Part shown: positions 26,189 to 34,643 of the stretch, piece by piece | Position numbering within the stretch: the first letter of the stretch is position 1 | Layout: each line of letters begins with the position of its first letter | Origin: an uncultured Collinsella sp. | GTDB lineage: Bacteria; Actinomycetota; Coriobacteriia; Coriobacteriales; Coriobacteriaceae | Direction of reading: 5' to 3' | Assembly (NCBI GenBank): GCA_958415665.1 | Contig: CATYZK010000015.1 | Coordinates: forward strand, 1-45,464 | Length of the DNA: 45,464 nt | Made by a program: the position numbers and the translations under genes | Notes under the pieces: model-generated | The model's database searches: none | The model's input: only the letters and a program-made list of their open reading frames with translations | What the model was told of the DNA's origin: nothing

Positions 26189-27082
26189 CTACAGAAGGGT
26201 AACGCTAAAGGAACGGACGTCGGTAGCGCCCGGCGCCAGCGTAATGGTATTGACCTTGTGCTCGAAGACGTCGTCCTCGGTGTCCATGGTGGTGTGGCCG
26301 GTCCAAGGCTCAAGCGCCACAAACGGGGCGTCGTTGGCGGCAGACCACACGCCGATGTACTTAAAGCCCTCAAAGTCGATCTTGACGCCGTGGCCCGACT
26401 TGCGACCGCGCAGCGTGAGCGTGGAGCACGGGGTATCGGTGAACATGATGGCATCGCTATCGAAGCTACGGTGCGTGATGGGCAGCACGTCAGAGTTATC
26501 GGGAGCCTTGTAGCTGCCCTCGAACGTCATGAGGCCGTCGGGCGTGATGATGGGAGCTTCGTTGGTCCACGCCTCGGTAAATGCCAGCTCGTAATCCTCG
26601 AACGTCTCGTCCTCGGCACCGGGGGCGGGCACGTTAAATGCAGGGTGGCCGCCCACCGAGAACGGCAGGTCCACGTCGCCGGTGTTGGTGACGGCAAAGG
26701 TCTGCGTGAGCGTGGCGTCGCCGGTTAGGGCATAGGTCATGTTGAGCTTAAAGTGGAACGGGAAGGCCTTGAGCGACTCGGGCGTGTCGGTGATCTCGTA
26801 GGTGACGGACGAGCCGTCCTCGGAGACCTCGACCAGCTTGTGCTCGACGATGCGCGCGAGGCCGTGGCGCGGCATCTCGCAGGTGCCAGCCGCAGACGTC
26901 GCCGTGTTGTTGCGCAGTGAGCCCACGATGGGGAACAGAATGGGCGCGTGCTTGCCCCAAAAGGCCGGGTCGCCCTGCCACAGATACTCGTTGCCGTTGA
27001 GGGCAAGGCTCGTGAGCTGGGCGCCCATGGAATCGATGGCCGCGGTAAGGCCGCCGCGCTTGATGGCGGTAACGGTGGACAT
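26189..27082 (-). CDS. Aldose 1-epimerase-like (LacX/YeaD type) protein
   Basis: 297 residues, galactose-mutarotase-like beta-sandwich. Members interconvert alpha and beta anomers of hexoses or hexose-6-phosphates. Family-like segments are GAQLTSLALNGNEYLWQGDP, APILFPIVGSLRNN, MPRHGLAR and GGHPAFNVP (His-containing). ATG 27082 has GGAGGAAG 6 nt upstream. Stands alone in its direction. The exact sugar cannot be told. Confidence 0.85.
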   Translation of the reverse strand: MSTVTAIKRGGLTAAIDSMGAQLTSLALNGNEYLWQGDPAFWGKHAPILFPIVGSLRNNTATSAAGTCEMPRHGLARIVEHKLVEVSEDGSSVTYEITDTPESLKAFPFHFKLNMTYALTGDATLTQTFAVTNTGDVDLPFSVGGHPAFNVPAPGAEDETFEDYELAFTEAWTNEAPIITPDGLMTFEGSYKAPDNSDVLPITHRSFDSDAIMFTDTPCSTLTLRGRKSGHGVKIDFEGFKYIGVWSAANDAPFVALEPWTGHTTMDTEDDVFEHKVNTITLAPGATDVRSFSVTLL

Positions 27083-27195
27083 GCTACTTCCTCCAAAAGT
27101 AAACAACAGTGTCGAGGGCTATTGTCCCACTCTTGGCGGCGGGACGGGACGGCAGGCGATTATTGAGTAGCCATAGCGGAATGAGCGGCGAGCGC

Positions 27196-28065
27196 CTACT
27201 GGGTATCCACGTAAAGGTCGAACCCGCCCTGCGGTGTGGTGTCGACCGTATCGGGCGCCCGTGAATTAAAGCTCACGGGGACCATGCGCTTTGAGGCACG
27301 GAAGCGCGTGCCGTCGGTGGCGACGGGCGGCTCATCGACGGTGAGCTCGTAGTCGCCGGGCTTAAGTTCGATGCCGTCACCAGCGGAATTGACGTATTGA
27401 TACTCGTCAATCGTCTGCCCTTTGAGCGTGCGCCCCACGATGTGGATGAGCATTTGGCTGTCGCCGCGCGTGGTGTCCCACGTCGCGCCGTCCTTGACCT
27501 CGACCGACACATGCACCGAGCGCGTACGGCTGAGCGATTGCTCGACAGACATCTCGACCTTGGCGGCGTCTTCGCGCTGTTGTTCCACATGACTCCAGAC
27601 GCTGCCGATCGCCGAGCAGGCAATAACGCCAGCCATAAAGGCGATGAGGATGGGCCCGAGCGGCGAGCGGCGGCCCGCGTCTTCCTCTCGAGCCAGGTTG
27701 GGACGATGCGTGGGGGCGGGCGCCTGGGCACCCTGCGCGGGCACGTCGAGGATGCTGAAAGATGCCGTGCTGTCAGGGTCGATGGTATGACGTGGCTGCG
27801 GCGTCTTTGCCGGCGAGATTGACATGTCGGCCGGCTCACCCAGCGTTGCCGTGGCATCGGCCTTTGCCTCGTCAGCCTCGGCCTGGGCCCAGGCTTGTTC
27901 GAAGGTTAGGGGTTCGGCGGAGTCGGAAGCGGCGTCCGAGTCGGCGGCGACGACGTTGCCGGTCTCGTCCTCGTCGCTCGACACGTCACGCGGCGCGGGC
28001 TCGTCCCACTCTTCGTCCGGAGCCTCGCCCTCGCTATACCACCATTCAAAGTTATCAATATCCAT
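27196..28065 (-). CDS. Unknown single-pass membrane protein with acidic N-terminus
   Basis: 289 residues, not recognised. Residues 1-130 are acidic, Ala/Pro-rich and low in complexity, beginning with an aromatic FEWWY patch; about 136-158 is a hydrophobic membrane segment; the rest (about 160-289) looks like a folded extracytoplasmic beta-rich domain with 'KPGDYELTV' and 'YVNSAGDG' pieces. The topology suggests a cytoplasmic tail and an external domain. Start ATG 28065 is preferred for AAGGGGG upstream. Confidence 0.7.
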   Translation of the reverse strand: MDIDNFEWWYSEGEAPDEEWDEPAPRDVSSDEDETGNVVAADSDAASDSAEPLTFEQAWAQAEADEAKADATATLGEPADMSISPAKTPQPRHTIDPDSTASFSILDVPAQGAQAPAPTHRPNLAREEDAGRRSPLGPILIAFMAGVIACSAIGSVWSHVEQQREDAAKVEMSVEQSLSRTRSVHVSVEVKDGATWDTTRGDSQMLIHIVGRTLKGQTIDEYQYVNSAGDGIELKPGDYELTVDEPPVATDGTRFRASKRMVPVSFNSRAPDTVDTTPQGGFDLYVDTQ

Positions 28066-28142
28066 ACGGGGCGCCCCCTTGGCCTCGCAAATAAACACTT
28101 GCCAGCCTTATACCCCCAGATGGCACGGCGGCTCGCATGGAA

Positions 28143-28171
28143 TGTAACAAAGGGACTATCCCTTTGTCACA
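28143..28171. repeat. TGTGACAAAGGG palindrome, second locus
   Basis: Arms TGTAACAAAGGG (28143-28154) and CCCTTTGTCACA (28160-28171), one mismatch, 5-nt loop. Located 9 nt downstream of the stop codon of the ATPase gene. No T run beyond it. Confidence 0.65.
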
Positions 28172-28179
28172 TTTTGCGT

Positions 28180-29496
28180 TTAGCCGTGGGCGATCTTGTT
28201 TCTCAGCAAGAAGTCGACCGCCCCTACGATTCTGATGCCGTCGATGTCTGTTGGATGCTCACCATCCCTGACGATCAGGATCTTCTCGTACGAATCAGGG
28301 ATTTTTCCCAGCGTGTTTAGTTTGAGCGGTCGCAGCTCGCGCTCTCTGGTCGCCTCGGCATCGATCCGTTCGGTAACCTGGATATATTTACGGTCCGATC
28401 CCTCGCCGATTGCGACAAAGTCGATTTCCCCCGCGCGCAGATGGCCGCAAAACACTTCGTATCCTTCAAAGACAAGCTGGTTGTAGATAACGTTCTCGAG
28501 CATCCTTCCGCTATCGCTGCCTCTATATCCGTCAAGATAGCTGCGGATTCCCGTATCGGCTATGTAATATTTACCGCCTGTCTTGAGGAGCTCCCGCCCC
28601 TTGACGTCATACCTTTTTACCTTGGTAAACAGGTACGTCTCTTCCAGAGCGTCAATATACGCCGACACCGTCGATGCGTTGGTCTTACCGCCCGATGATT
28701 CGTTGAGCGTCCCTACGATTTTGTTGACCGAGGTTTGATTGGAGATGTTGTCTGCCAGATACGCACAGAGCCGCTCGAGAACGTCGCGCTTGGTGATAGC
28801 TCCGCGACCTCTACGCGTCGCGCGCAATAGGATATCGCGCGCGACAATCGTCTGATAGAGGCTGCGGATGTAGTCGCGGCACGGTTCGCGTCTCGGCTCG
28901 TCATGAGCCAGAAACGGCATGCCGCCATAGGTTATGTACTGCTCGAGCACGGTGTTTGAATTAAGGCGATCGCCCGTCTTGGAAACGAGCTCGGCCCTCT
29001 CGTCAAGCCCTTCGGCAACGACCGCATCGATCGAGCGAAAATCAAGATACTCGCCAAACGTGAGCGGCTGCATCTTGACCTCGATATACCGGCCCGAGAT
29101 AAGCGTTGCAAGCTCGCTCGATAGCAAAAAGGCATTGGAGCCCGTGACATAGATATCGCACGGCAAATCGATTCGGAGCGAGTTAACCGCCTTTTCCCAG
29201 CCCTCGACATTCTGGAGCTCGTCAAAGAACAGATAGGGGCGATCGACACCGTCAACGCGCTCCCGAACCATGCGATAAAACGTCAGGTAATCTGTAATCC
29301 CCGCATACTCTAGAGATTCCATCTTAAAGGTCAGCAAACGCTCGGCCGGCACCCCCTGTTGCGCCAGGTGCTCCCTCATCATGTCCAATAACGTGGATTT
29401 GCCGCAACGGCGTATACCCGTCACGATTTTGATGAGGTCGGTATCCTGAAAAGCAATGAGTCGATCAAGATAGCGGCTTCGGCGAATGATGTTCAT
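28180..29496 (-). CDS. AAA_14/DUF4143-type ATP-binding protein (first of two)
   Basis: 438 residues. N-terminal P-loop ATPase with Walker A GIRRCGKST (27-35) and Walker B YLFFDELQ; C-terminal DUF4143-like domain with a nuclease-like EIDFVA...YIQVTERI segment and TRERE. The family is widespread in gut bacteria, often multi-copy, and its biochemical role is not established. The GGGAGACTCT ribosome site supports ATG 29496. Its promoter region carries two palindromes in tandem, as does the other ATPase gene at 37220, suggesting autoregulation. Confidence 0.85.
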   Translation of the reverse strand: MNIIRRSRYLDRLIAFQDTDLIKIVTGIRRCGKSTLLDMMREHLAQQGVPAERLLTFKMESLEYAGITDYLTFYRMVRERVDGVDRPYLFFDELQNVEGWEKAVNSLRIDLPCDIYVTGSNAFLLSSELATLISGRYIEVKMQPLTFGEYLDFRSIDAVVAEGLDERAELVSKTGDRLNSNTVLEQYITYGGMPFLAHDEPRREPCRDYIRSLYQTIVARDILLRATRRGRGAITKRDVLERLCAYLADNISNQTSVNKIVGTLNESSGGKTNASTVSAYIDALEETYLFTKVKRYDVKGRELLKTGGKYYIADTGIRSYLDGYRGSDSGRMLENVIYNQLVFEGYEVFCGHLRAGEIDFVAIGEGSDRKYIQVTERIDAEATRERELRPLKLNTLGKIPDSYEKILIVRDGEHPTDIDGIRIVGAVDFLLRNKIAHG

Positions 29497-29522
29497 AGAG
29501 TCTCCCTAGCGCCCGGCCAGAC

Positions 29523-29602
29523 GTAACATCTTATAAACTTGCAGATTTTACAAGTTTATAAGATGTTACCTTACAAACTTGCAAATAATGCGAGTTTATA
29601 AG
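29523..29602 (-). promoter_or_regulatory. Tandem palindromes overlapping the ATPase promoter
   Basis: Perfect 19-bp arms GTAACATCTTATAAACTTG (29523-29541) and complement (29551-29569), then 13-bp arms with two mismatches (29570-29582, 29590-29602) sharing the AAACTTG core. On the minus strand TTGCAA (29584-29579) and TATAAA (29560-29555), 18 nt apart, make a promoter lying within them. Confidence 0.65.
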
Positions 29603-29653
29603 AAATGAGCCGCCTCCTCCGCTTTAAAACAAACTCGCGGTGCCGCTCGTCAA

Positions 29654-29682
29654 TGTGACAAAGGGACTATCTCTTTGTCACA
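29654..29682. repeat. TGTGACAAAG palindrome, third locus
   Basis: Perfect 10-bp arms TGTGACAAAG (29654-29663) and CTTTGTCACA (29673-29682), 9-nt loop. In the gap between the merR stop and the ATPase promoter. Confidence 0.65.
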
Positions 29683-29752
29683 TCGAAGTTGCGGTGGAAT
29701 AGTTCCCGTTTGTGCGATTACTCAGGCTATTTAGGAACTATTTCACCGCAAG

Positions 29753-30619
29753 TTATTTGAGGACAACGGGGACTTGGATGCAGCAGAAGTCTTCTTGGTG
29801 GGACTCGTCGTAGCTCGTGGTATCGAGGTAGCAAAAGTCGAAGGCGTTGCCGATGGGCTGGAGCGCGTGCTCGTCCATGCAGGCAACGATGGCGCGGATG
29901 CCCTCGGGCTCGTACGGCATACCCCAGCGGCTCATGCACAGATACGTGCCCTCGGGCAGCACTTCGATGCCGATCTCTGCCAGCTCGGCGGGATCGCTCG
30001 GCAGTAGCCCCTCGGCACCGCGCGGCAGCACGGCAAAGGAGCCGGCGCCGGCGATGGGGTCGTCGGAATGCAGTGCCTCGCGACGTAGCATGGCGCCCCA
30101 GCCGCGCATGGGGCGCGTGCCCGTCAACGTACGCATGCGCAGAATCGCCCGCATGAGCGTGGGGTGAAGCATCGAGCGGCCACGCTCGATATCGCCTGGA
30201 AACTCCTCAAAGACCACGTAGCGGCGCTCAAACTGCTTGAGCTCCGGCCTGCCCTCGCGCTCGCGCCAGTAAACCGCCTCGTCGTAAAAGCTCAGGCGCT
30301 CCTGCACGCTCGCGCGCTCGGCTTTGAGCTCGGCGATCTGCTCATCGAGCGCCTGCACCCGTGAGCGCAGGTGATCGGTCATCTCGCCAATGTCGAACGT
30401 CGAGGTCAGACGGTCGATCTCGTCGAGTTCGAGCCCCAGGTCGCGCAGCATGCAGATCAGACGCATGAGCGGGATCTGCGTGGGCGAATAGAAACGGTAG
30501 CCCTTTTCGTTAACCACGGCGGGCTTAAACAGACCGATCTTGTCGTAATAGATGAGCGTTTGGCGCGAAACGTTAAACAAGCTCGCCATCTCGCTAATCG
30601 CATACATGCCCGTCTGCAT
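29753..30619 (-). CDS. MerR-family regulator with effector-binding domain
   Basis: 288 residues. N-terminal winged helix (AISEMASLFNVSRQTLIYYDKIGLF, GYRFYSPTQI), dimerisation coiled coil about 80-125, and a C-terminal GyrI-like ligand-binding region with Trp and aromatic residues, as in BmrR/TipAL. ATG 30619 has GGGAGGA upstream. It follows ubiX by 80 nt in the same direction, so a phenolic compound could be its ligand; this is inference. Confidence 0.85.
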   Translation of the reverse strand: MQTGMYAISEMASLFNVSRQTLIYYDKIGLFKPAVVNEKGYRFYSPTQIPLMRLICMLRDLGLELDEIDRLTSTFDIGEMTDHLRSRVQALDEQIAELKAERASVQERLSFYDEAVYWREREGRPELKQFERRYVVFEEFPGDIERGRSMLHPTLMRAILRMRTLTGTRPMRGWGAMLRREALHSDDPIAGAGSFAVLPRGAEGLLPSDPAELAEIGIEVLPEGTYLCMSRWGMPYEPEGIRAIVACMDEHALQPIGNAFDFCYLDTTSYDESHQEDFCCIQVPVVLK

Positions 30620-30699
30620 AGATCCTCCCGACACACCAAAGCCCGCCGCCCACAGGGGCAGCGGGCTCAAACACTACTCGTATCCTACCCTAAAGACGC

Positions 30700-31278
30700 C
30701 TATGACCAGCGCTTATAGTTTGCGCATGACACGCCGACGGCCTCGAGTGCCTTGGCGGCGATGTGATGCACCGCGTCGTCGAGCGTGACGGGGCCGTTGT
30801 AAAACGTGAGCATGGGCGGCATGAGCATGACGCCCGGTACGCGCGCCAGGCGCGCCATGTTGTCGACGTGAATGGCGCTGAAGGGCGTCTCGCGCACCAT
30901 GAGCACCAGGCGGCGCTGCTCTTTCATCTGCACGTCGGCCGCACGCAGCAACAGATTGTCGCTGTAGCCGCTCGCGATGCCGGCGAGCGTCTTCATGGAG
31001 CAGGGTGCCACGATCATGCCATCAACCGGATAGGTGCCGCTTGCGATGGCAGCGCCGATATTCTTGTTGTCGTAGACCACATCGGCATGCGCGGCATACT
31101 CGTCGAGCGTCATGCCGAGCTCCTGCTCGATGGTGATCTCTCCCCCGCGCGTGACGACAAGCGCCGACTCGGCACCTGCCTGGCGCAGGCATTTGAGGCA
31201 CTCAAGGCCCAGCGCAGCACCGCTAGCGCCAGACACGCCAACGACAATGCGACAGGGACGGCCAGAAGACTCAGGCAT
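30700..31278 (-). CDS. ubiX: UbiX flavin prenyltransferase
   Basis: 192 residues. Joins a dimethylallyl group from dimethylallyl phosphate to FMN, making the prenylated FMN cofactor of UbiD enzymes. VVGVSGASGAALG at the N-terminus binds FMN; APCSMKTLAGIASG and VLMVRETPFSAIH are family signatures of the active site. RBS AAGGAG precedes ATG 31278. It starts 33 nt after ubiD, so the two are co-transcribed; corresponds to LpdB in the lactobacillar gallate system. Confidence 0.95.
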   Translation of the reverse strand: MPESSGRPCRIVVGVSGASGAALGLECLKCLRQAGAESALVVTRGGEITIEQELGMTLDEYAAHADVVYDNKNIGAAIASGTYPVDGMIVAPCSMKTLAGIASGYSDNLLLRAADVQMKEQRRLVLMVRETPFSAIHVDNMARLARVPGVMLMPPMLTFYNGPVTLDDAVHHIAAKALEAVGVSCANYKRWS

Positions 31279-31311
31279 GACAACTCCTTGACTACTTGGT
31301 AGGGCTACGTA

Positions 31312-32799
31312 CTAGAAAGAAAGCTCTGCAGCCCACTTGTCCTTGTCGATCTCCATGAACTGCGAGCGAATGAAGTTCTTCTTGAGGTCGAACGGAACCG
31401 TGCAGTCGAAGATGGCCTTGCAGGCGATGCCGTGCTCGCGGATCGAAGGATCGAACGCGGGGTCGTTGGACGGGTCGAGCACGTGGCAGTGGCAGCCGGG
31501 GATGGTGATGAGGTCCACGTCGGCCTGGAAGCGCGTGGTCATGGCCCACATCACGTCGCTCATGTCGAAGATGTCGACGTCTTCGTCAACCAGGATCACA
31601 TGCTTGAGCTCGGAGAATGCCGAGAAGGCGAGCATGGCGGCGTTGCGCTGACGGCCCTCGTCATTTTTGCTCGACTTCTTGAACTGCATGATGGCAACGA
31701 ACTTGCCGCCGCCGCAGGGAGCAGCATGGACGTTGAGCAGGCGGCCCGGGATGGCGGTCTCGACCATCTTGTAGATGGAAGCCTCGGTGGGGATGCCGGC
31801 CATGGAAACGTGCTCGTGCGAAGGACCGATACAGCTCTCCATGATGGGATTGACGCGCGTGGTGACGGCGGTGATCTTGATCACCGGGCAGACCTTGGCG
31901 CCACCGGTGTAGCCGGGGAACTCGGGCATGGCGTAGCCGTGGCCGTTGACGTCCTCGTTGATGGTCTCGTCGTGCATGAGGTAGCCCTCGAGCACATACT
32001 CGGCATTGGCGATGCACTTCTGCGGAACGGTGACGCAGTCGGCAAGCTCGACGGCATGGCCGCGCAGGGCGCCGGCGATCTGCAGCTCGTTGAAGCCGAG
32101 CGGCGTGGTGGGAGCCTCGAAGCCGCAGCACATGTACACGGCGGGGTCCAGGCCGATGGAGATGGAGATGGGCATGTCCTCGCCGCGCTGGCAGTACTCG
32201 TCAAAGAACGCACCCAGGTGACGGCTGCCGGGAGTAATCCACATGGCGAGCTTGTCCTTGTCGACGCAGGAGAAGCGGTGGATGGTCACGTCGGACTGGG
32301 AGCCGTCGGGGCTCGTGCCATAGGCGAGGCCCATGGTGATGTAGGGGCCGCCGTCGACGGGCGTGTTGGTGGGAGCGGGGACGATCTTGCGCAGGTCAAA
32401 GCCCTCGTCGGTCGCCTTGTACACGACCTCCTGGCAGTCGACGTGCGCACCTTCGGCGATCTGCTCGGGCGCGATCAGGTTCTCGAAGCGCTTGCCGATT
32501 TCGAGGCCCAGGTGCTCCTCGTCCAGGTCGAGCAGGGCGGCAACGCGCTTGCGGCTGGCAAGCATGCCGATGCAGACCTTGGCATCGTCAAAGCCCTTGA
32601 CGTTGTTGAAGACCATCGCCGGGCCCTCTTTGGTCGGGCGCATAACGGTGCCGCCGGCACCGACGTGGCGATAGACACCCGAGACCTCGGCGTCCGGATC
32701 GACCTGAGTGTCGGTCTCGAGCAGCTGGCCCGGCATCTCGCGCAAAAAGTCGAGTGCGGAGCGCAGGTCGTGAATCTGGGAAGCATCGGTAGTGGACAT
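31312..32799 (-). CDS. UbiD-family decarboxylase, gallate decarboxylase (LpdC)-like
   Basis: 495 residues, a prenylated-FMN-dependent (de)carboxylase. Features that, from memory, are shared with Lactiplantibacillus LpdC are EGPAMVFNNVKGF, YKATDEGFDLRKIV, APTNTP, SDVTIHR, EHVSMAGIPTEASI and VDEDVDIFDM. The catalytic glutamates lie in ANAEYVLEG, with Arg in TPGSRHLG. It most likely removes the carboxyl group of gallate or protocatechuate. ATG 32799 has AAAGGAG upstream; 43 further codons upstream are not homologous. Function by similarity only; the substrate is inferred. Confidence 0.9.
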   Translation of the reverse strand: MSTTDASQIHDLRSALDFLREMPGQLLETDTQVDPDAEVSGVYRHVGAGGTVMRPTKEGPAMVFNNVKGFDDAKVCIGMLASRKRVAALLDLDEEHLGLEIGKRFENLIAPEQIAEGAHVDCQEVVYKATDEGFDLRKIVPAPTNTPVDGGPYITMGLAYGTSPDGSQSDVTIHRFSCVDKDKLAMWITPGSRHLGAFFDEYCQRGEDMPISISIGLDPAVYMCCGFEAPTTPLGFNELQIAGALRGHAVELADCVTVPQKCIANAEYVLEGYLMHDETINEDVNGHGYAMPEFPGYTGGAKVCPVIKITAVTTRVNPIMESCIGPSHEHVSMAGIPTEASIYKMVETAIPGRLLNVHAAPCGGGKFVAIMQFKKSSKNDEGRQRNAAMLAFSAFSELKHVILVDEDVDIFDMSDVMWAMTTRFQADVDLITIPGCHCHVLDPSNDPAFDPSIREHGIACKAIFDCTVPFDLKKNFIRSQFMEIDKDKWAAELSF

Positions 32800-32823
32800 G
32801 GCGTGCTCCTTTCGGGAGAGTGT

Positions 32824-32845
32824 CCGGCGGCGGGAGTGCCGCCGG
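32824..32845 (-). promoter_or_regulatory. GC-rich hairpin in the ubiD leader
   Basis: 8-bp stem CCGGCGGC/GCCGCCGG (32824-32831 with 32838-32845) in the gap between the transporter stop and ubiD, a few bases upstream of the ubiD ribosome site. No T run. It could affect ubiD translation or mRNA stability. Confidence 0.4.
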
Positions 32846-32940
32846 CTTGGTAACGTAATGGAGCCGCAGCGCTCATAGATGGGGCGCTCGGGCACTCGCA
32901 GTTCAAGCGCTCGGCTAATTACAGCCAAGCACTCGACTGC

Positions 32941-34398
32941 TTACATCAGGCCAAAGAGGTGGAACCAGGCGGCCTCGACCAGCACGACGATAAAGACGAC
33001 TGCGGTGAGGGGAATACCCATGCGCATGGCCTCTTTGGAGGTGTAGCCGCCGGCGTCCTTGCCCTCGCCGATAAGGATCGGCAGGTTGTGGAACGGCAGG
33101 ATGTAGTGGATGTTGATGGACGTAAAGACGATGAGCGCCACGGCAAGCGGGCTTACGCTGGAGCCGGCCGCGAAGCTGATGAACGCCGGCACGCACACAC
33201 CGAGCACGGCCATGACCGAGCCCATGAACATGTGGATGACCATGGAGAGCGCGGCGACGAGCAGGGCGAACAGGAAGATGTTCTCGGGCACGGAGCTGGG
33301 AAGCACGACATCGGCGATCCAAGCGTTCATGCCGGTGGCACCGCCCACGGAACCCACGGCCATGGCAGCCGTCAGGAACATGAGGGACTTGATGTCGACG
33401 GCGTTCCAGCTGGCGGGCGTGAGGACCTCGCCGATGATGGGCATGGCGAGTGCGACGCCAATGGCCAGGGTGACCCAGCCGATGTAATCGCCCGAGACGG
33501 TGAGCCACAGCGCGATGGCGATGACAAGCCACACGATGGTGCGGATCTCCTTGACGGAGAGCTTGCCGAGCGCGGCCTGCTTGGCCACGATCTGCTCGCG
33601 ATCGTAGACGAGCTCCTTGCTGGGCTTAAAGAGGAAGAGACCCAAGAACAGGGTGCACAGCAGCGCGACCAGCATAGGCACGCTCATGTACAGGAACCAG
33701 TCGACAAAGGACGGGCTCATGCCGCCGGCCTCGGCGCTGTACTGCGCAACGAGCGGGTTGAGCGTAGAGTCACCCGTCAGGAAGAACATGGAACCCGGGG
33801 CGGCAGCGGCAAACACGAGGAAGCCGAGCTTGCCGCGGTCGTCGTCACCGTAGCCGGCGGACTCGGCGATGACCGAGACGACGGCGAGGATGAGGAAGGC
33901 GCGGGGGAACGGATGCGGGATCAGCAGCGATAGCACAAAGGTGAGCGCGAAGATCGAGATGATGAGCGACTTGGCATCGCGCACGAACTTGAGCATAAAA
34001 GCATAGGCAATGCGCTCGCCCAGACCCGACTCCTTGACCGCGCTGGCGATGAGGTAGGCGCCGATGACGAGCCACATGGTGGCTTTGGTCCACGAGCTAA
34101 ACGTGGAGGCGACCGTCGCCGAGATGCTCGCGGCGCCCGTGTCGTCCACGCACACCTTAAACAGAACGAGCAGCGCGCAGTAGAGCAGGCCCACAAAGCC
34201 CGGCTGTGCCACGCCACACGCCCAGAACACCACCGTGGCGAGCGTCAACGCCAGACAGGTCTGACCGCCGACCGTGAGCTCGACCGTCGAGCTCAGCTCC
34301 GCCAAAGGAAGAAACTTCACCAGCAAAAAGACAACGATACCCAACACAAAGCCAATTTCGCGCTTGGTGATCTTAAACGCCTTCTTTTCCGCTTCCAT
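32941..34398 (-). CDS. SLC13/DASS-type anion transporter
   Basis: 485 residues with about 11-12 membrane helices. The DSTLNPL segment in the first half and the later transport core, ending in PFHNLPILIGEG, resemble the divalent-anion:sodium symporters (SLC13), which carry dicarboxylates, sulfate and related anions. Its place immediately before ubiD/ubiX suggests it imports an aromatic carboxylate for decarboxylation, an inference. A CDS start at ATG 34398 is supported by AAAGGTGGG upstream. Confidence 0.85.
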   Translation of the reverse strand: MEAEKKAFKITKREIGFVLGIVVFLLVKFLPLAELSSTVELTVGGQTCLALTLATVVFWACGVAQPGFVGLLYCALLVLFKVCVDDTGAASISATVASTFSSWTKATMWLVIGAYLIASAVKESGLGERIAYAFMLKFVRDAKSLIISIFALTFVLSLLIPHPFPRAFLILAVVSVIAESAGYGDDDRGKLGFLVFAAAAPGSMFFLTGDSTLNPLVAQYSAEAGGMSPSFVDWFLYMSVPMLVALLCTLFLGLFLFKPSKELVYDREQIVAKQAALGKLSVKEIRTIVWLVIAIALWLTVSGDYIGWVTLAIGVALAMPIIGEVLTPASWNAVDIKSLMFLTAAMAVGSVGGATGMNAWIADVVLPSSVPENIFLFALLVAALSMVIHMFMGSVMAVLGVCVPAFISFAAGSSVSPLAVALIVFTSINIHYILPFHNLPILIGEGKDAGGYTSKEAMRMGIPLTAVVFIVVLVEAAWFHLFGLM

Positions 34399-34458
34399 CT
34401 CCCCACCTTTCTTGTTGGGGGCACCCGGCGCCGCGGCGTATGCCGCTACAGCAAAAGA

Positions 34459-34643
34459 GAGTGCCCGTTATTGGACACTCCCTACGTTGCGCTGTGTTGC
34501 GGCAATACAGTCAAGCGGGATTTTTGGATGGGAAGCGATCCTCTGGACAAAAAGCGTCACAACATTCGACAGTTTTCCTCGATTTCGAGATTTTCATCAA
34601 ATGTTGTGACGGTTTGGATATGGCAAAGGGACTGTCTTTTGTT
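34459..34643. repeat. Hairpins between the transporter and LpdD-Nudix genes
   Basis: Three structures. GAGTG...CACTC near 34459-34480, with TCTCTTTT beyond it on the minus strand, could terminate. Perfect 12-bp arms CGTCACAACATT (34555-34566) and complement (34600-34611) enclose a CTCG/CGAG hairpin. A degenerate TGTGACAAAG-family palindrome is at about 34618-34650 and overlaps the stop codon of the next gene. The gap may separate transcripts. Confidence 0.5.

Noticed and set aside
29523..29602. CRISPR array
   Set aside because: Only two palindromes of unequal length, no regular spacers, no cas genes in the window.
31432..32853. 473-codon plus-strand frame opposite ubiD
   Set aside because: Antisense to the strongly conserved UbiD sequence, no recognisable domain or ribosome site.
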